Shown here in pieces: positions 52,240 to 61,113 of a DNA stretch of 64,000 bases (positions are counted from its first letter, which is position 1; every line of letters starts with the position of its first letter). The notes below the pieces were generated by a model. It had not been told where the DNA came from and did no database searches. It was given only the letters and a program-made list of their open reading frames with translations. This DNA comes from Actinoplanes sp. L3-i22 (GTDB lineage Bacteria; Actinomycetota; Actinomycetes; Mycobacteriales; Micromonosporaceae): positions 11,831,501 through 11,895,500 of the forward strand of contig NZ_AP024745.1 of NCBI RefSeq assembly GCF_019704555.1. Direction: 5' to 3'. A program made the position numbers and the translations under genes.

Positions 52240-53367
52240 TCAGAGCCAGCCGTTGCGGCGGAACGCGCGGTACAGCACCACGGTGATCAACGAGAGCAGG
52301 GCGACCAGGCCGGGATAGCCGTAGCGCCACTGGGTCTCCGGCATGTAGTCGAAGTTCATCCCGTAGACGCCGGCCGCCGCGGTCCACACCGTGGCGATAC
52401 CGGCCCAGGCGGCGATCTTGCGCATGTCGTTGTTCTGGTCGACCGTGACCTGGGCCAGGCGCGCCTGCAGGATCGAGTTGAGCAGGTCGTCGTAGGAGGA
52501 GACCTGCTCGACCGTACGGGTCAGGTGGTCCTGCACGTCCCGGAAGTACCGCCGGATCTCCTTGGGCACCACGCCCTGGCTCGCGATGATCCCGGCGAGC
52601 GGGCGCTGCAGCGGCACCACCGCCCGGCGGAACTCCACCAGCTCCCGCTTGAGCTGGTAGACCTGCTGGATCGGCGCGCTGCGATCGCGGGAGAAGACGC
52701 CCTCCTCGATCAGGTCCAGGTCCGCCTCGACCTGCTCGGCGACCTCGAGGTAGCTGTCCACCACCCGGTCGGTCACCGCGTAGGCCACCGCCCACGGGCC
52801 CTGCTGCAACAGGTTCACCCGCTGCTTCTCCAGGTCGGCCCGGACCGGCGACATCTCGGACGCCTCGCCGTGCCGGACGGTGATCACGAACCGGTCGCCG
52901 ACGAAAATCATCATCTGGCCGGTCTCCACCACCTGGGAGCTCTCGGTCAGCTCCTGGTGCGGCACGTACCGCGCGGTCCGCAGGACCAGGAAGTGCATGT
53001 CGCCGAACTGCTCCAGCTTCGGCCGCTGCTCGGCCTTGACCGCGTCCTCCACGGTCAGCTCGTGCAGGCCGTAGGTGTGGGCGATCGCGGTCATCTCCAG
53101 CTCGGACGGCTGATGCAGGCCGAGCCAGACGAACGCGTCGTCACGCCGGCGCGCCTCGGCGAACGCCTCGTCCGGAGTGAACATGCCGGGAATCCGCTCA
53201 CCGGCGACGTAGACCCCGCAGTCGACGACGGCGGTCCCGTCCGTACCGGGCTCGCCGGTCTTCTGAATCGCCTCGGCGGAACCGAGGAAGCGATTCATCG
53301 CGCGAGCCGCCCAAGCCCTGGACAACGGGCGGTTGCGGCTCCAGGAACCGTTCTCCTGCTCGCTCAT
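52240..53367 (-). CDS. corA: CorA-family magnesium/cobalt transporter
   Basis: 375 residues; ATG 53367 with GGGGGAGG upstream (open upstream to 53394). The long cytoplasmic funnel domain is followed by two C-terminal membrane helices: AAWAGIATVWTAAAGVYGMN ends in the GMN selectivity motif (YGMNFDYMPE), and LVALLSLITVVLYRAF is the second. It forms a pentameric divalent-cation channel. Residues ~1-40 are a disordered tail. Confidence 0.95.
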   Translation of the reverse strand: MSEQENGSWSRNRPLSRAWAARAMNRFLGSAEAIQKTGEPGTDGTAVVDCGVYVAGERIPGMFTPDEAFAEARRRDDAFVWLGLHQPSELEMTAIAHTYGLHELTVEDAVKAEQRPKLEQFGDMHFLVLRTARYVPHQELTESSQVVETGQMMIFVGDRFVITVRHGEASEMSPVRADLEKQRVNLLQQGPWAVAYAVTDRVVDSYLEVAEQVEADLDLIEEGVFSRDRSAPIQQVYQLKRELVEFRRAVVPLQRPLAGIIASQGVVPKEIRRYFRDVQDHLTRTVEQVSSYDDLLNSILQARLAQVTVDQNNDMRKIAAWAGIATVWTAAAGVYGMNFDYMPETQWRYGYPGLVALLSLITVVLYRAFRRNGWL

Positions 53368-53533
53368 GCCGACCTCCCCCGGGTGACCCGACAAACCAAT
53401 CGAGGCTACTTCGTCGAGCCGCGGGGAGGTTCGGCCGGGCGGGCCGCCGATTGTCGGCGGGGGGTCGGACGCACGGGGCCCACCCGGACGGACCTACTAA
53501 TGCCCCGATCCGCCCGGGTGGAAACCGGCTGAA

Positions 53534-54628
53534 TTAACCGCGAACCTCGGCGATCGCCGCGGCGAGCCGCCGGACGCCCTCGTCGATCTGGTCGACGGTG
53601 ACCGCGGAGTACGCCAGGCGCACCGAGCTGCGGCCGCCCTCGAGCAGGAAGTCGCTGCCCTTGACGATCGCGACGCCCTTCTTCATGGCCGCCGGGAACA
53701 GCTTGTCCACGTCGACGTCGGAGGGCAGGTCGACCCAGAGGAAGTAACCGCCGTCCGGCTCGGTGAAGGTCGCACCCGGGATGTGCGTACGGATCGACTC
53801 GGCCAGCACCCGGGCCCGCTCGCCCAGCGCCGAGCTGACCTTCTGGACCGACTTGTCGATGTCGCCGGAGACGCAGAACTGGTGCACGATCGCCTCGGAG
53901 ACCATGCCCGGGGAGATGTAGAGGTTGGTCGCCTTCTTCGCGATCGCGTCGATCAGCGCGGCCGGGCCGACCAGGTAACCGACGCGGACGCCGGGGCAGA
54001 CCGTCTTGGTGAAGCTGGAGGCGTGCACCACCAGGTTGTTCGAGTCCAGCGACAGCATCGACGGCAGCGGCTCGCCACGGAACCGGATGTCGACGTACGG
54101 GTCGTCCTCGAAGATCAGGAACTCGTACTGCTCGGCCAGCGCGAGCAGCTCGCGGCGCTTCTCCGCGGAGAGGGTGAGGCCGGCCGGGTTCTGATAGTTC
54201 GGGATGATGTGCGCCAGCTTCGGACGGACCCCGGACTCCAGCAGCGCGCGCAGCTCGGCGGTGTCGATGCCGTCCGGCAGCAGCGTCACCTGGTGCACCT
54301 TGGCGCCCAGGTTCTGCAGGTTGAGCAGGGTACGGTCGTAGGTCGGCTTCTCCACGATCACGTCGTCGCCGGGCCGCACCAGGTGGCCGAAGAGGAACGC
54401 GTCGGCCTGGAGCGAGCCGTTGGTCACGATGACCTGGTCCGGCGAGACACCGTGCTTGTCCGCGATCCACTTGCGCAGCGGCAGGTAGCCGACGGACGTG
54501 CCGTACGCGGTAACCCCGGCCGGATCGGCGTCGAAGGCGCGGACGGCGGCGGCCTTCAGGCCCTCCACGTCGACGATGTCCAGCGACGGAGCACCACGGG
54601 CGAACGAGATGAGCTGCTCAGCGGTCAT
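53534..54628 (-). CDS. PLP-dependent aminotransferase (class I, LysN/2-aminoadipate-like)
   Basis: 364 residues; ATG. Fold-type I features: FARGAPSLDIVDVEG, YGTSVGYLPLRKWIADKHGV, VTNGSLQADAFLFGHLV, IIPNYQNPAGLTLSAEKRRE, FEDDPYVDIRFRGEPLP, and the PLP Lys in SSFTKTVCPGVRVGYLVG. The group includes 2-aminoadipate and broad-specificity aminotransferases, without the HTH domain of MocR regulators. It is divergent from the nucleotidyltransferase operon and may or may not serve it. Confidence 0.9.
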   Translation of the reverse strand: MTAEQLISFARGAPSLDIVDVEGLKAAAVRAFDADPAGVTAYGTSVGYLPLRKWIADKHGVSPDQVIVTNGSLQADAFLFGHLVRPGDDVIVEKPTYDRTLLNLQNLGAKVHQVTLLPDGIDTAELRALLESGVRPKLAHIIPNYQNPAGLTLSAEKRRELLALAEQYEFLIFEDDPYVDIRFRGEPLPSMLSLDSNNLVVHASSFTKTVCPGVRVGYLVGPAALIDAIAKKATNLYISPGMVSEAIVHQFCVSGDIDKSVQKVSSALGERARVLAESIRTHIPGATFTEPDGGYFLWVDLPSDVDVDKLFPAAMKKGVAIVKGSDFLLEGGRSSVRLAYSAVTVDQIDEGVRRLAAAIAEVRG

Positions 54629-54783
54629 GCTGACAAGCTTAGAAGCAGCCCTCGCGGCCTTTGTCCAGTGGCCCGGCGTCCCAAAAACCCTGGCTGCTAG
54701 GGAAAGCCAAGGTCACAGGGAAAACAAAGTGAACAATGGGTATATTGCCGGGGTTGCATCATCACCCCTGAAAGGAACGCTTC

Positions 54784-55515
54784 ATGATCGGTCTCGTTCT
54801 TGCCGCCGGTGCTGGCCGCCGGCTGCGCCCGTACACGGACACGCTGCCGAAGGCGCTGGTCCCGGTCGACGGGGAGACCACGATCATGGACATCTCCCTG
54901 CGAAACCTCGCCGCGGCGGGGCTGACCGACGTCACCATCGTAGTCGGGTACTGCGCAAACGCGGTCGAAGAGCGCAAAGAGGGCTTCGAGCAGAAGTACG
55001 GCGTCACGATCTCCCTGGTCCACAACGACAAGGCCGAGGAGTGGAACAACGCCTATTCGTTGTGGCTCGCCCGGGACCACTTCGCCGCGGGTGTCCTGAT
55101 GGTGAACGGCGACACCGTGCACCCGATCAGCATCGAGCACACCCTCCTCGCCAAGCGTGGCCCCAGCATCCTGCTCGCCGTCGACACCGTTAAGAAGTTG
55201 GCCGACGAAGAGATGAAGACGGTTTTCGACGCGGACGGCCAACTCACCAAGATCACGAAGCTGATGGATCCCTCCGAGGCGTACGGCGAGTACATCGGGG
55301 CCAACATCATCGAGGCGTCCGCCGCGTCCGCGCTGGCCGACGCGCTCAAGACGACCTGGGAGCGCAACCCTGATCTCTACTACGAGGACGGCTTCCAGGA
55401 GTACGCGAACCGCGGTGGCCAGGTCCGCGCGGCCGAGATCGGCCAGGTGGACTGGGTCGAGGTGGACAACCACGACGACCTGGCGAAGGCCCGGGACATC
55501 GCATGCCGCTACTAG
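54784..55515 (+). CDS. Sugar-phosphate/polyol-phosphate nucleotidyltransferase (phosphocholine cytidylyltransferase-like)
   Basis: 243 residues; ATG with GAAAGGA upstream. The Rossmann-like nucleotide site LVLAAGAGRRLRPYTDTLPK (GxGxRLxPxTxxxPK) and MVNGDTVHP are diagnostic of NTP-transferases. EEWNNAYSLWLAR and YIGANIIEAS resemble LicC/IPCT-type cytidylyltransferases that activate phosphocholine or inositol-1-phosphate. It is the first gene of a three-gene overlapping operon with a G1P-dehydrogenase-like enzyme and a CDP-alcohol transferase, so CTP and a polyol-phosphate are the likely substrates. Confidence 0.85.
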   Translation: MIGLVLAAGAGRRLRPYTDTLPKALVPVDGETTIMDISLRNLAAAGLTDVTIVVGYCANAVEERKEGFEQKYGVTISLVHNDKAEEWNNAYSLWLARDHFAAGVLMVNGDTVHPISIEHTLLAKRGPSILLAVDTVKKLADEEMKTVFDADGQLTKITKLMDPSEAYGEYIGANIIEASAASALADALKTTWERNPDLYYEDGFQEYANRGGQVRAAEIGQVDWVEVDNHDDLAKARDIACRY

Positions 55516-56564
55516 CCCGTAGCGTCCAGACCCCGCTGCACATCGACGTCCGGCGGGGTGCGGTCGCGGACCTCGGCCGGATCCTCGCCGACGGCCGCAT
55601 CTCGGCCGGTGGCGACGTCGCGGTGGTGGTCGGCCCGGGGCTGGGCGAGCGGATCGTCGACCTGCTGCGGCCCTCGCTGAAGTCGGCGACGGTCTACGTC
55701 ACCACCGGCGGCACGCTCGACGCCGCCCTGGAGCTGGCCGACAAGCTGCGCTCCGGCCACTACGACGCGGTCGTCGGCATCGGCGGCGGCAAGACCGTCG
55801 ACACCGCGAAGTACGCCGCCAGCCGCTGGGGTCTGCCGATGGTCTCGGTCGCCACCAGCCTGGCCAACGACGGCATCGCGTCCCCGGTGGCCAGCCTGGT
55901 CAACGACGGGATCAAGGGGTCGTACGGGGTGCACATCCCGTTCGGCGTGATCGTCGACCTGGACTTCGTCGAGACCGGGCCGGAACGGGTCAACCGGTCC
56001 GGCATCGGTGACGTGATCAGCAACATCAGCGCGCTGGCCGACTGGGAGCTGGCCCGGCTGGTCCGCGGCGAGCCGGTGGACGGCCTGGCCGCGTCACTGG
56101 CCCGGATGGGCGCCGAGGCGGTGCTGACCATGCCCGGCGACATGAACGACGACGCGTTCGTCACCGTGCTCGCCGAGGCGCTGATCTCCAGCGGCCTGGC
56201 GATGGCGGTGAGCGGCAGCAGCCGGCCGTCCAGCGGCGGCTGTCACGAGATCATGCACGCGATCGACTCGCTCTTCCCGGACACCGCCTCGCACGGCGAG
56301 CTCGCCGGGCTGGGCGCGCTGTTCTGCACGTTCCTGCGCGGCGACGAGCGTCGCTTCGGGCAGATGGCGGACTGTCTGGAGCGGCACCTGCTGCCCCGGA
56401 CGCCGTCCGACGTCGGCCTGAGCGCCGAGCAGTTCGTCGAGGCGGTCGAGTTCGCTCCGCGGACCCGGCCGGACCGGTACACGATCCTCGAACATCTGGC
56501 CATGTCGCCGGAGGAAACCCGCCAGAGGTTGACCGAGTATGAGAACGCCCTCGCAGCCCGCTGA
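55503..56564 (+). CDS. Glycerol-1-phosphate dehydrogenase-like enzyme (iron/zinc alcohol dehydrogenase family)
   Basis: 353 residues; overlaps the upstream gene by 13 bp and the next by 26 bp. NAD(P) motif VVGIGGGKTVDTAKYAA; SVATSLANDGIASPVASLVN is typical of sn-glycerol-1-phosphate dehydrogenases (EgsA/AraM), which reduce dihydroxyacetone phosphate to G1P. Metal ligands are visible: Asp in NRSGIGDVISNI and two His in GGCHEIMHAIDSL and TASHGELAGLG. Bacteria normally make G3P, so a G1P-forming enzyme is uncommon. With the adjacent CTP-dependent transferase and CDP-alcohol enzyme it suggests a G1P- or polyol-phosphate-derived polar molecule. Confidence 0.85.
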   Translation: MPLLARSVQTPLHIDVRRGAVADLGRILADGRISAGGDVAVVVGPGLGERIVDLLRPSLKSATVYVTTGGTLDAALELADKLRSGHYDAVVGIGGGKTVDTAKYAASRWGLPMVSVATSLANDGIASPVASLVNDGIKGSYGVHIPFGVIVDLDFVETGPERVNRSGIGDVISNISALADWELARLVRGEPVDGLAASLARMGAEAVLTMPGDMNDDAFVTVLAEALISSGLAMAVSGSSRPSSGGCHEIMHAIDSLFPDTASHGELAGLGALFCTFLRGDERRFGQMADCLERHLLPRTPSDVGLSAEQFVEAVEFAPRTRPDRYTILEHLAMSPEETRQRLTEYENALAAR

Positions 56565-57270
56565 GGCCGGACCTCAGCCCACCGCCGCCGACTACTACGC
56601 GGTCAACCGGGGCGGCGGCCTGTTCAGCGAGGCGATCAGCCAGCGGATCGGCGCGCGGCTCGCCGTCTTCGCGTACCGCAACCGGCTCAGCCCGACCGTG
56701 ATGACCATCGGCAACCTCGGCTTCGGCTGCCTCACCTCGTTCGTGGTGATCGCGACCGCCGGTCCGGTCGCGCACGGTCAGGTGTGGGGCTGGTTGATCG
56801 GCCTGGTCGCGCTGGTCGGCTGGCAGCTGGCCTACGCGTTCGACTGCTCCGACGGCCAGCTGGCCCGGGTGACCGGCCAGACCAGCGCGGCCGGCGGCCG
56901 ACTCGACGTGCTCTGCGACGTCGCGGTGCAGTCCGCGCTGGTCGCGGCGATCTCGGCGGTCGCCAAGGCGCAGCAGCCGGACACCCCCGCGTGGCTGCTG
57001 TCCGCGTTCGCGGCGACCTGGATGGTCAACCTGGTCACCTCGGTGATGCAGACCGGCGCCCAGGCGTCGAGCATGGTGACCAGCCGTTCGCTGCCGATCC
57101 GCGCGGCGAAACTGGTTCGCGACTACGGCGCGGTGATCGCGCTGGCCGGCGTCGTGCTGACCGCCGCACCGCAGTGGGCGGTCTGGTTCGTCGGCTTGTT
57201 CACCCTGGTCAACGGCGGTTTCCTGGCGGCCAGCATCGCGTTCACCGGACGCACCGCGCTGCGGGGTTAA
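56539..57270 (+). CDS. CDP-alcohol phosphotransferase family membrane enzyme
   Basis: 243 residues; ATG within the dehydrogenase gene. The catalytic motif DGxxAR-x8-GxxxDxxxD is intact in CSDGQLARVTGQ followed by AAGGRLDVLCD, placing the two metal-binding Asp pairs at ~100-125. About six membrane helices are present (VMTIGNLGFGCLTSFVVIA, WGWLIGLVALVGWQLAYA, AVIALAGVVLTAAPQWAVWF). It should join a CDP-activated alcohol to another alcohol or inositol phosphate, with release of CMP. Substrates are probably supplied by the two upstream enzymes. Confidence 0.92.
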   Translation: MRTPSQPAEAGPQPTAADYYAVNRGGGLFSEAISQRIGARLAVFAYRNRLSPTVMTIGNLGFGCLTSFVVIATAGPVAHGQVWGWLIGLVALVGWQLAYAFDCSDGQLARVTGQTSAAGGRLDVLCDVAVQSALVAAISAVAKAQQPDTPAWLLSAFAATWMVNLVTSVMQTGAQASSMVTSRSLPIRAAKLVRDYGAVIALAGVVLTAAPQWAVWFVGLFTLVNGGFLAASIAFTGRTALRG

Positions 57271-57280
57271 CGGCAAAGTC

Positions 57281-57321
57281 AAAAACATTGCGACGGTACG
57301 TCGTACCGTCGCAATGTTTTT
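57281..57321. terminator. Strong bidirectional intrinsic terminator
   Basis: A perfect 19-bp stem (AAAAACATTGCGACGGTAC and complement) with a 3-base loop and five T residues ends both the CDP-alcohol transferase operon and the arylsulfotransferase-like gene. Confidence 0.9.
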
Positions 57322-57324
57322 GAT

Positions 57325-58824
57325 CTAGACCCGGACCGGAATCGCGGAGGACGAGCCCAGCACCGTCCCCTTGGCGTCCAGCGCCTCGGCCACCACGTAC
57401 TCCGGCGTGCCGGTGATCGTCAGCGTCGTCTCGAAGCCGGTCCGCGCGGCCTCCACGGTCGCGCTCAGTTCTTGCGGCTGACCGCCGGCCCGGGCCCGCC
57501 ATTTCGCCACCCCGGTGTGCCCGTTCCAGCTGGCCGTGACGATCACGTTGCCGCCCTCGACCCGCAGGCCGAGCGCCGGCTGGTCGTGCGGCGCCCCGGC
57601 CCACTCCGCCTTGTAGGCCCGGTACGACTGGTTGTCCAGCGGCAGGTGCCCGGCCAGGCGCACGGTCCCGTCCACGGCGTGCTCGGTGAAGTGCGGGTCC
57701 TGCCCCCAGCCGATGAACGAGCCGCCGTCGGCCAGCTCCCGGAAGTTGCCCTGGGTGGGCGCGGAGACCCGGTCCGGGTGCACGTACTCGGCGGCGAACG
57801 TGACCTTCTTGGCCGCCTCGTCCACCTTGAACACCAGCCCGCGGGAGTAGTCGCGCACCTTGGTCACCCCGGCGCCGTTGTCGAAGACGCTGTAGCTGCC
57901 GTCCCGGCGCCGCCGGAAGTCGTGCTGCCAGGCGAACTTCGCCTGCTCGTCGACGGCGAAGTCGGACTTCTTCCCGCCGATCCGCCAGAGCACCTCGCCG
58001 GTCTCCTTGTGGACCTTGTAGACGGTCCAGGTGTGCCGGGCGGAGAGCAGCAGGTGCCCGTCCGCGTCCAGGCCGACCGAGTTCGGGTGCAGGTAGTCGT
58101 AGGGCAGGTGGGCCGAGTCGCCCTGGGGCAGCGGGGCGTACGACTCGGCGAGCGTGACGTGCTCGCTGGCCCGCCACTCGAACAGCTTCTTCCCGGTGGC
58201 GATGTCCACCTCCTGCAGCAGCCCGTCGTGCAGGACGCCGTCCTTGGGGCCGCCGAGCGGGCTGAGGTCGTACGCGATCGGGTCGTAGACCCAGAACAGC
58301 GCGGTGTCCCGCGGGGTGATCACGAAGTCGTGCTGGTCGGCCTGCTCGGTGCCGGCCGCGCGCACCCGGGTGATCTCCCGGTAGGCCTGGTCCGCGATCA
58401 CGAACTCGCCCTGCCCGACGCCCTGTCCGCCGGTGCCGCCGATGGTCCCCTCCCACCAGGTCAGCACGGGTTTGTCCCGGTACAGCTGCGCCTTGAAGTC
58501 GATCGCCACGGTGGCCGGGTCGGGCACCTTCTTGAACCAGACCGGCGACCCGGTCTCGTCCACCATCAGCGGGCCCCACAGCCCGGTCCCGGAGGCCGGG
58601 GTCAGCAGGATGTAGCCCGGCACGGTCCCGTTCGCCGCGGTGGTGATCGTGACGTCCGGGAGCGTGCGCAGGTCGGGGCGGGAACGGTACTTGGGCGGGC
58701 CGGCGGCGGTGGTCGGCTTTTCCACCGGCGCGGGTGGATCGCCGATCTTGCCGAGGGCGAATCCGGCCCCGCCGGCGGCCACGGCCGCGGCGGAGCCGAC
58801 GAGGAGAGCACGACGCGAAATCAC
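57325..58824 (-). CDS. Exported arylsulfotransferase-like (ASST family) propeller protein
   Basis: 499 residues; GTG. An N-terminal twin-arginine-like signal (MISRRALLVGSAAAVAAGGA) suggests Tat export or a membrane anchor. The rest is a large propeller-type domain of the Arylsulfotransf_2 type: GTVPGYILLTPASGTGLWGP, QHDFVITPRDTALFWVYDP, LHDGLLQEVDIATGKKLFEW, DYLHPNSVGLDADGHLLLSA and WQHDFRRRRDGSYSVFDNG. Conserved His in QHDF and LHPNS may take part in catalysis. Enzymes of this group transfer sulfate between phenols. It sits between an envelope-lipid operon and a glycosyltransferase, so its acceptor could be an envelope molecule. Confidence 0.85.
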   Translation of the reverse strand: MISRRALLVGSAAAVAAGGAGFALGKIGDPPAPVEKPTTAAGPPKYRSRPDLRTLPDVTITTAANGTVPGYILLTPASGTGLWGPLMVDETGSPVWFKKVPDPATVAIDFKAQLYRDKPVLTWWEGTIGGTGGQGVGQGEFVIADQAYREITRVRAAGTEQADQHDFVITPRDTALFWVYDPIAYDLSPLGGPKDGVLHDGLLQEVDIATGKKLFEWRASEHVTLAESYAPLPQGDSAHLPYDYLHPNSVGLDADGHLLLSARHTWTVYKVHKETGEVLWRIGGKKSDFAVDEQAKFAWQHDFRRRRDGSYSVFDNGAGVTKVRDYSRGLVFKVDEAAKKVTFAAEYVHPDRVSAPTQGNFRELADGGSFIGWGQDPHFTEHAVDGTVRLAGHLPLDNQSYRAYKAEWAGAPHDQPALGLRVEGGNVIVTASWNGHTGVAKWRARAGGQPQELSATVEAARTGFETTLTITGTPEYVVAEALDAKGTVLGSSSAIPVRV

Positions 58825-58854
58825 AGACGCGAACTTCCCCGACGAGGCCGAAAA

Positions 58855-60027
58855 CTACCTCGACGTACGCTGTGAATCCGTCCTCATGCCCGCGTAGACC
58901 TCGATCAAACGCTTGGTCAGCACATCCGGGTGGAAATGGCTCAGGTACCGCTCCCGGGCCGCGACCGCCGCGCCCGCCGCCCCGGCCCGCGCCACCGGCA
59001 GGACCTCGGCCAGCGCCGCCGGGTCCGGCTGCGCCAGCCAGCCGGCCGACCCGATCAGGTAGGGCACGCCGCCGACCGCGGTGCCGAGCACCGGCCGGCC
59101 GGACGCCATCGCCTCCAGGATCACCGTGGGCAGGACGTCCTCCCAGGTCGGGACGGCGACCACGACCGACGACGCGCGCCGGGCCGCGGTCATCCCGGCC
59201 CGGTCCAGCGGGCCCAGGTAGGTCACGTCGGCCCGCTCCGCGGCGGCCTGCTCGGCCAGGTGCCGCAGCTCGCCGTCGCCGGCGATCCGCAGCGGGCCGA
59301 GTGACCCGTCCGGGTGCCGCCGCCACGCGTCCAGCAGCAGGCCCAGGCCCTTCTCCGGGGAGAGCCGGGCGCCGTAGAGGAACCCGTCACCGAGCGGTTC
59401 CGGCTGCCCCGGGTCGGGCAGCCCGTTCGGCTTGATCACGATGCGCTCGTCCGGGATGCCGTAGTCGGCCAGGTGCGCGGCGATCTTGTCGGTGAGCGCG
59501 ATGTAGCGGTCCACCGAGCGCCAGGTCGGCCGGTGCACGGCCAGCGTGGTCGCCATGATCGCGCTCTGCGCCGCCGAGCCGCGGTAGCACTTGTGCTTGA
59601 TCGCCGGCCAGCCCAGCACCTTGCCGCGGCAGTCGTGACAGTTGTGCCCGTCCCGGAAGTACAGGCCCGAGGAGCAGACCTGCCGGTAGTTGTGCACGGT
59701 CTGGACGACCGGGACGCCGAGTCGGTGCGCGGTGCGGATCACCCTGGGCGATAAGAGGGGGTATGGGTTATGGAGGTGCAATACATCCGGTTTTTCATTT
59801 TCAATCAAAGCTGCAAGATCACGCTGGGCCTGGACGCCGAGCAGCGGCGCCACCGGCAGCAACGCTTTCTGCGCGGGCGAGAACGACTCGATCGAGTCCG
59901 AGCTCCGTTGAAACGGCACGACGTCCAGGCCGGCCGACCGGAGCTGCTCGATCTCGGTGTCCACGATGACGTTCTCCCCGGAGGGAATCGCCTCGCGGTA
60001 CCGGTTGTGTGCAACCACCACCTTCAC
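58855..60027 (-). CDS. GT4 glycosyltransferase (GT-B fold)
   Basis: 390 residues; GTG 60027. The N-terminal Rossmann domain starts VVVAHNRYREAIPSGENVIV and has HLHNPYPLLSPRVI. A Cys/His cluster (VCSSGLYFRDGHNCHDCRGK then HKCYRGS) is a feature seen in a subset of GT4 enzymes, possibly metal binding. The C-terminal domain carries the donor motifs KPNGLPDPG, GARLSPEKGLGLLLDAW, VVVAVPTWEDVLPTVILEAM and ASGRPVLGTAVGG. It uses an NDP- or GDP-sugar for glycan or glycolipid synthesis. Its start is only 24 bp from the divergent Fpg gene. Confidence 0.92.
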   Translation of the reverse strand: MKVVVAHNRYREAIPSGENVIVDTEIEQLRSAGLDVVPFQRSSDSIESFSPAQKALLPVAPLLGVQAQRDLAALIENEKPDVLHLHNPYPLLSPRVIRTAHRLGVPVVQTVHNYRQVCSSGLYFRDGHNCHDCRGKVLGWPAIKHKCYRGSAAQSAIMATTLAVHRPTWRSVDRYIALTDKIAAHLADYGIPDERIVIKPNGLPDPGQPEPLGDGFLYGARLSPEKGLGLLLDAWRRHPDGSLGPLRIAGDGELRHLAEQAAAERADVTYLGPLDRAGMTAARRASSVVVAVPTWEDVLPTVILEAMASGRPVLGTAVGGVPYLIGSAGWLAQPDPAALAEVLPVARAGAAGAAVAARERYLSHFHPDVLTKRLIEVYAGMRTDSQRTSR

Positions 60028-60039
60028 GGGTCAGAACGC

Positions 60040-60054
60040 TACCGTGGAGCTGTG
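60040..60054 (+). promoter_or_regulatory. Leaderless-type promoter of the Fpg gene
   Basis: A TANNNT-type -10 (TACCGT, 60040-60045) lies 6 bp before the GTG at 60052, the layout of actinobacterial leaderless genes. The divergent GT4 start is at 60027, so there is no room for a normal leader and ribosome site. Confidence 0.5.
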
Positions 60055-60915
60055 CCCGAACTCCCCGAGGTCGAGGCGCTCGCTGCGTACCTGCGGGAGC
60101 GCGCGGTCGGCCACACCGTGCAGCGCTTCGAGGTCTCCTCGTTCAGCGCGTTGAAGACGTACGATCCGGCGCCCTCGGCCCTGACCGGACTGCCGATCAC
60201 CTCGGCCGGCCGGCACGGCAAGTTCCTGGACATCGGCATCGGCCCCGAGGTGCACCTGGTCGTGCACCTGGCCCGGGCCGGCTGGCTGCACTACCGGGAC
60301 GCGTTCAAGTCGCCGGCCCCGCTCAAGCCGGGCAGCGGCCCGATCGCGCTCCGGCTCCGCCTCGACGACGGCTCCGGCTTCGACCTGACCGAGGCCGGCA
60401 CGCAGAAGTCGCTCGCCGCCTACCTGGTGCGCGACCCGCGTACCGAGGTCCCCGGCGTGTCCCGGCTCGGCCCGGACGCGCTGGAGGTCTCCCGCGACGA
60501 GTTCGCCGCCCTGATGAAATCCCGGAACGGCCAGGTCAAGGGCGTGCTCGTCGACCAGGAGGTGATCGCCGGGATCGGCAACGCCTACTCCGACGAGATC
60601 CTGCATGTGGCGAAGATGTCACCTTTCGCCCTCACCGGGAAGCTCACCGACGAGCAGCTCACCACGTTGTACGAGGCGATGCGCGAAGTGGAGACCGACG
60701 CGGTGCAGCGCTCCGTCGGACAGCGAGCCGCCGAACTGAAGGGCGAGAAGCGGGCCGGAATGCGGGTGCACGCCCGGACCGGTCTGCCGTGCCCGGTTTG
60801 CGGGGACACCGTGCGTGAGGTCTCGTTCGCCGACAAGAGCCTGCAATATTGCGCTACCTGCCAGACCGGTGGGAAACCGCTCGCCGATCGCCGCCTGTCC
60901 AAGTTGGTCCGGTGA
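60052..60915 (+). CDS. Fpg/Nei-family DNA glycosylase
   Basis: 287 residues; GTG start, giving the mature N-terminus PELPEVE with the catalytic Pro (residue 2 after Met removal). Helix-two-turn-helix GIGNAYSDEILHVAKMSPFA and the C-terminal zinc finger CPVC...CATC are present. The Nei-like variants FxxxLxxY and QTGGKPLADRR near the end fit a bacterial Fpg/Nei of the actinobacterial group. It removes oxidised or ring-opened bases and nicks DNA by beta,delta-elimination. The GTG sits right after a -10-like box, suggesting a leaderless mRNA. Confidence 0.93.
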   Translation: MPELPEVEALAAYLRERAVGHTVQRFEVSSFSALKTYDPAPSALTGLPITSAGRHGKFLDIGIGPEVHLVVHLARAGWLHYRDAFKSPAPLKPGSGPIALRLRLDDGSGFDLTEAGTQKSLAAYLVRDPRTEVPGVSRLGPDALEVSRDEFAALMKSRNGQVKGVLVDQEVIAGIGNAYSDEILHVAKMSPFALTGKLTDEQLTTLYEAMREVETDAVQRSVGQRAAELKGEKRAGMRVHARTGLPCPVCGDTVREVSFADKSLQYCATCQTGGKPLADRRLSKLVR

Positions 60916-61113
60916 ACGCAGCCACCGGCTGGTTACGCAGCGTGCCGGTAAGGATTGCTACCACAACGTCACCTTCTCTCCGGCCGATCCATCGGTATAG
61001 TGGCCCGGTCCCTGGACACCGTTGTGACGCGAACGGGTACGGCGGACCCGCCGACGGCCCCGAGGCCGTGGCGGTGCGTAATCTTTTTCCGGATGCGGGA
61101 GGACGTAGGCGAA

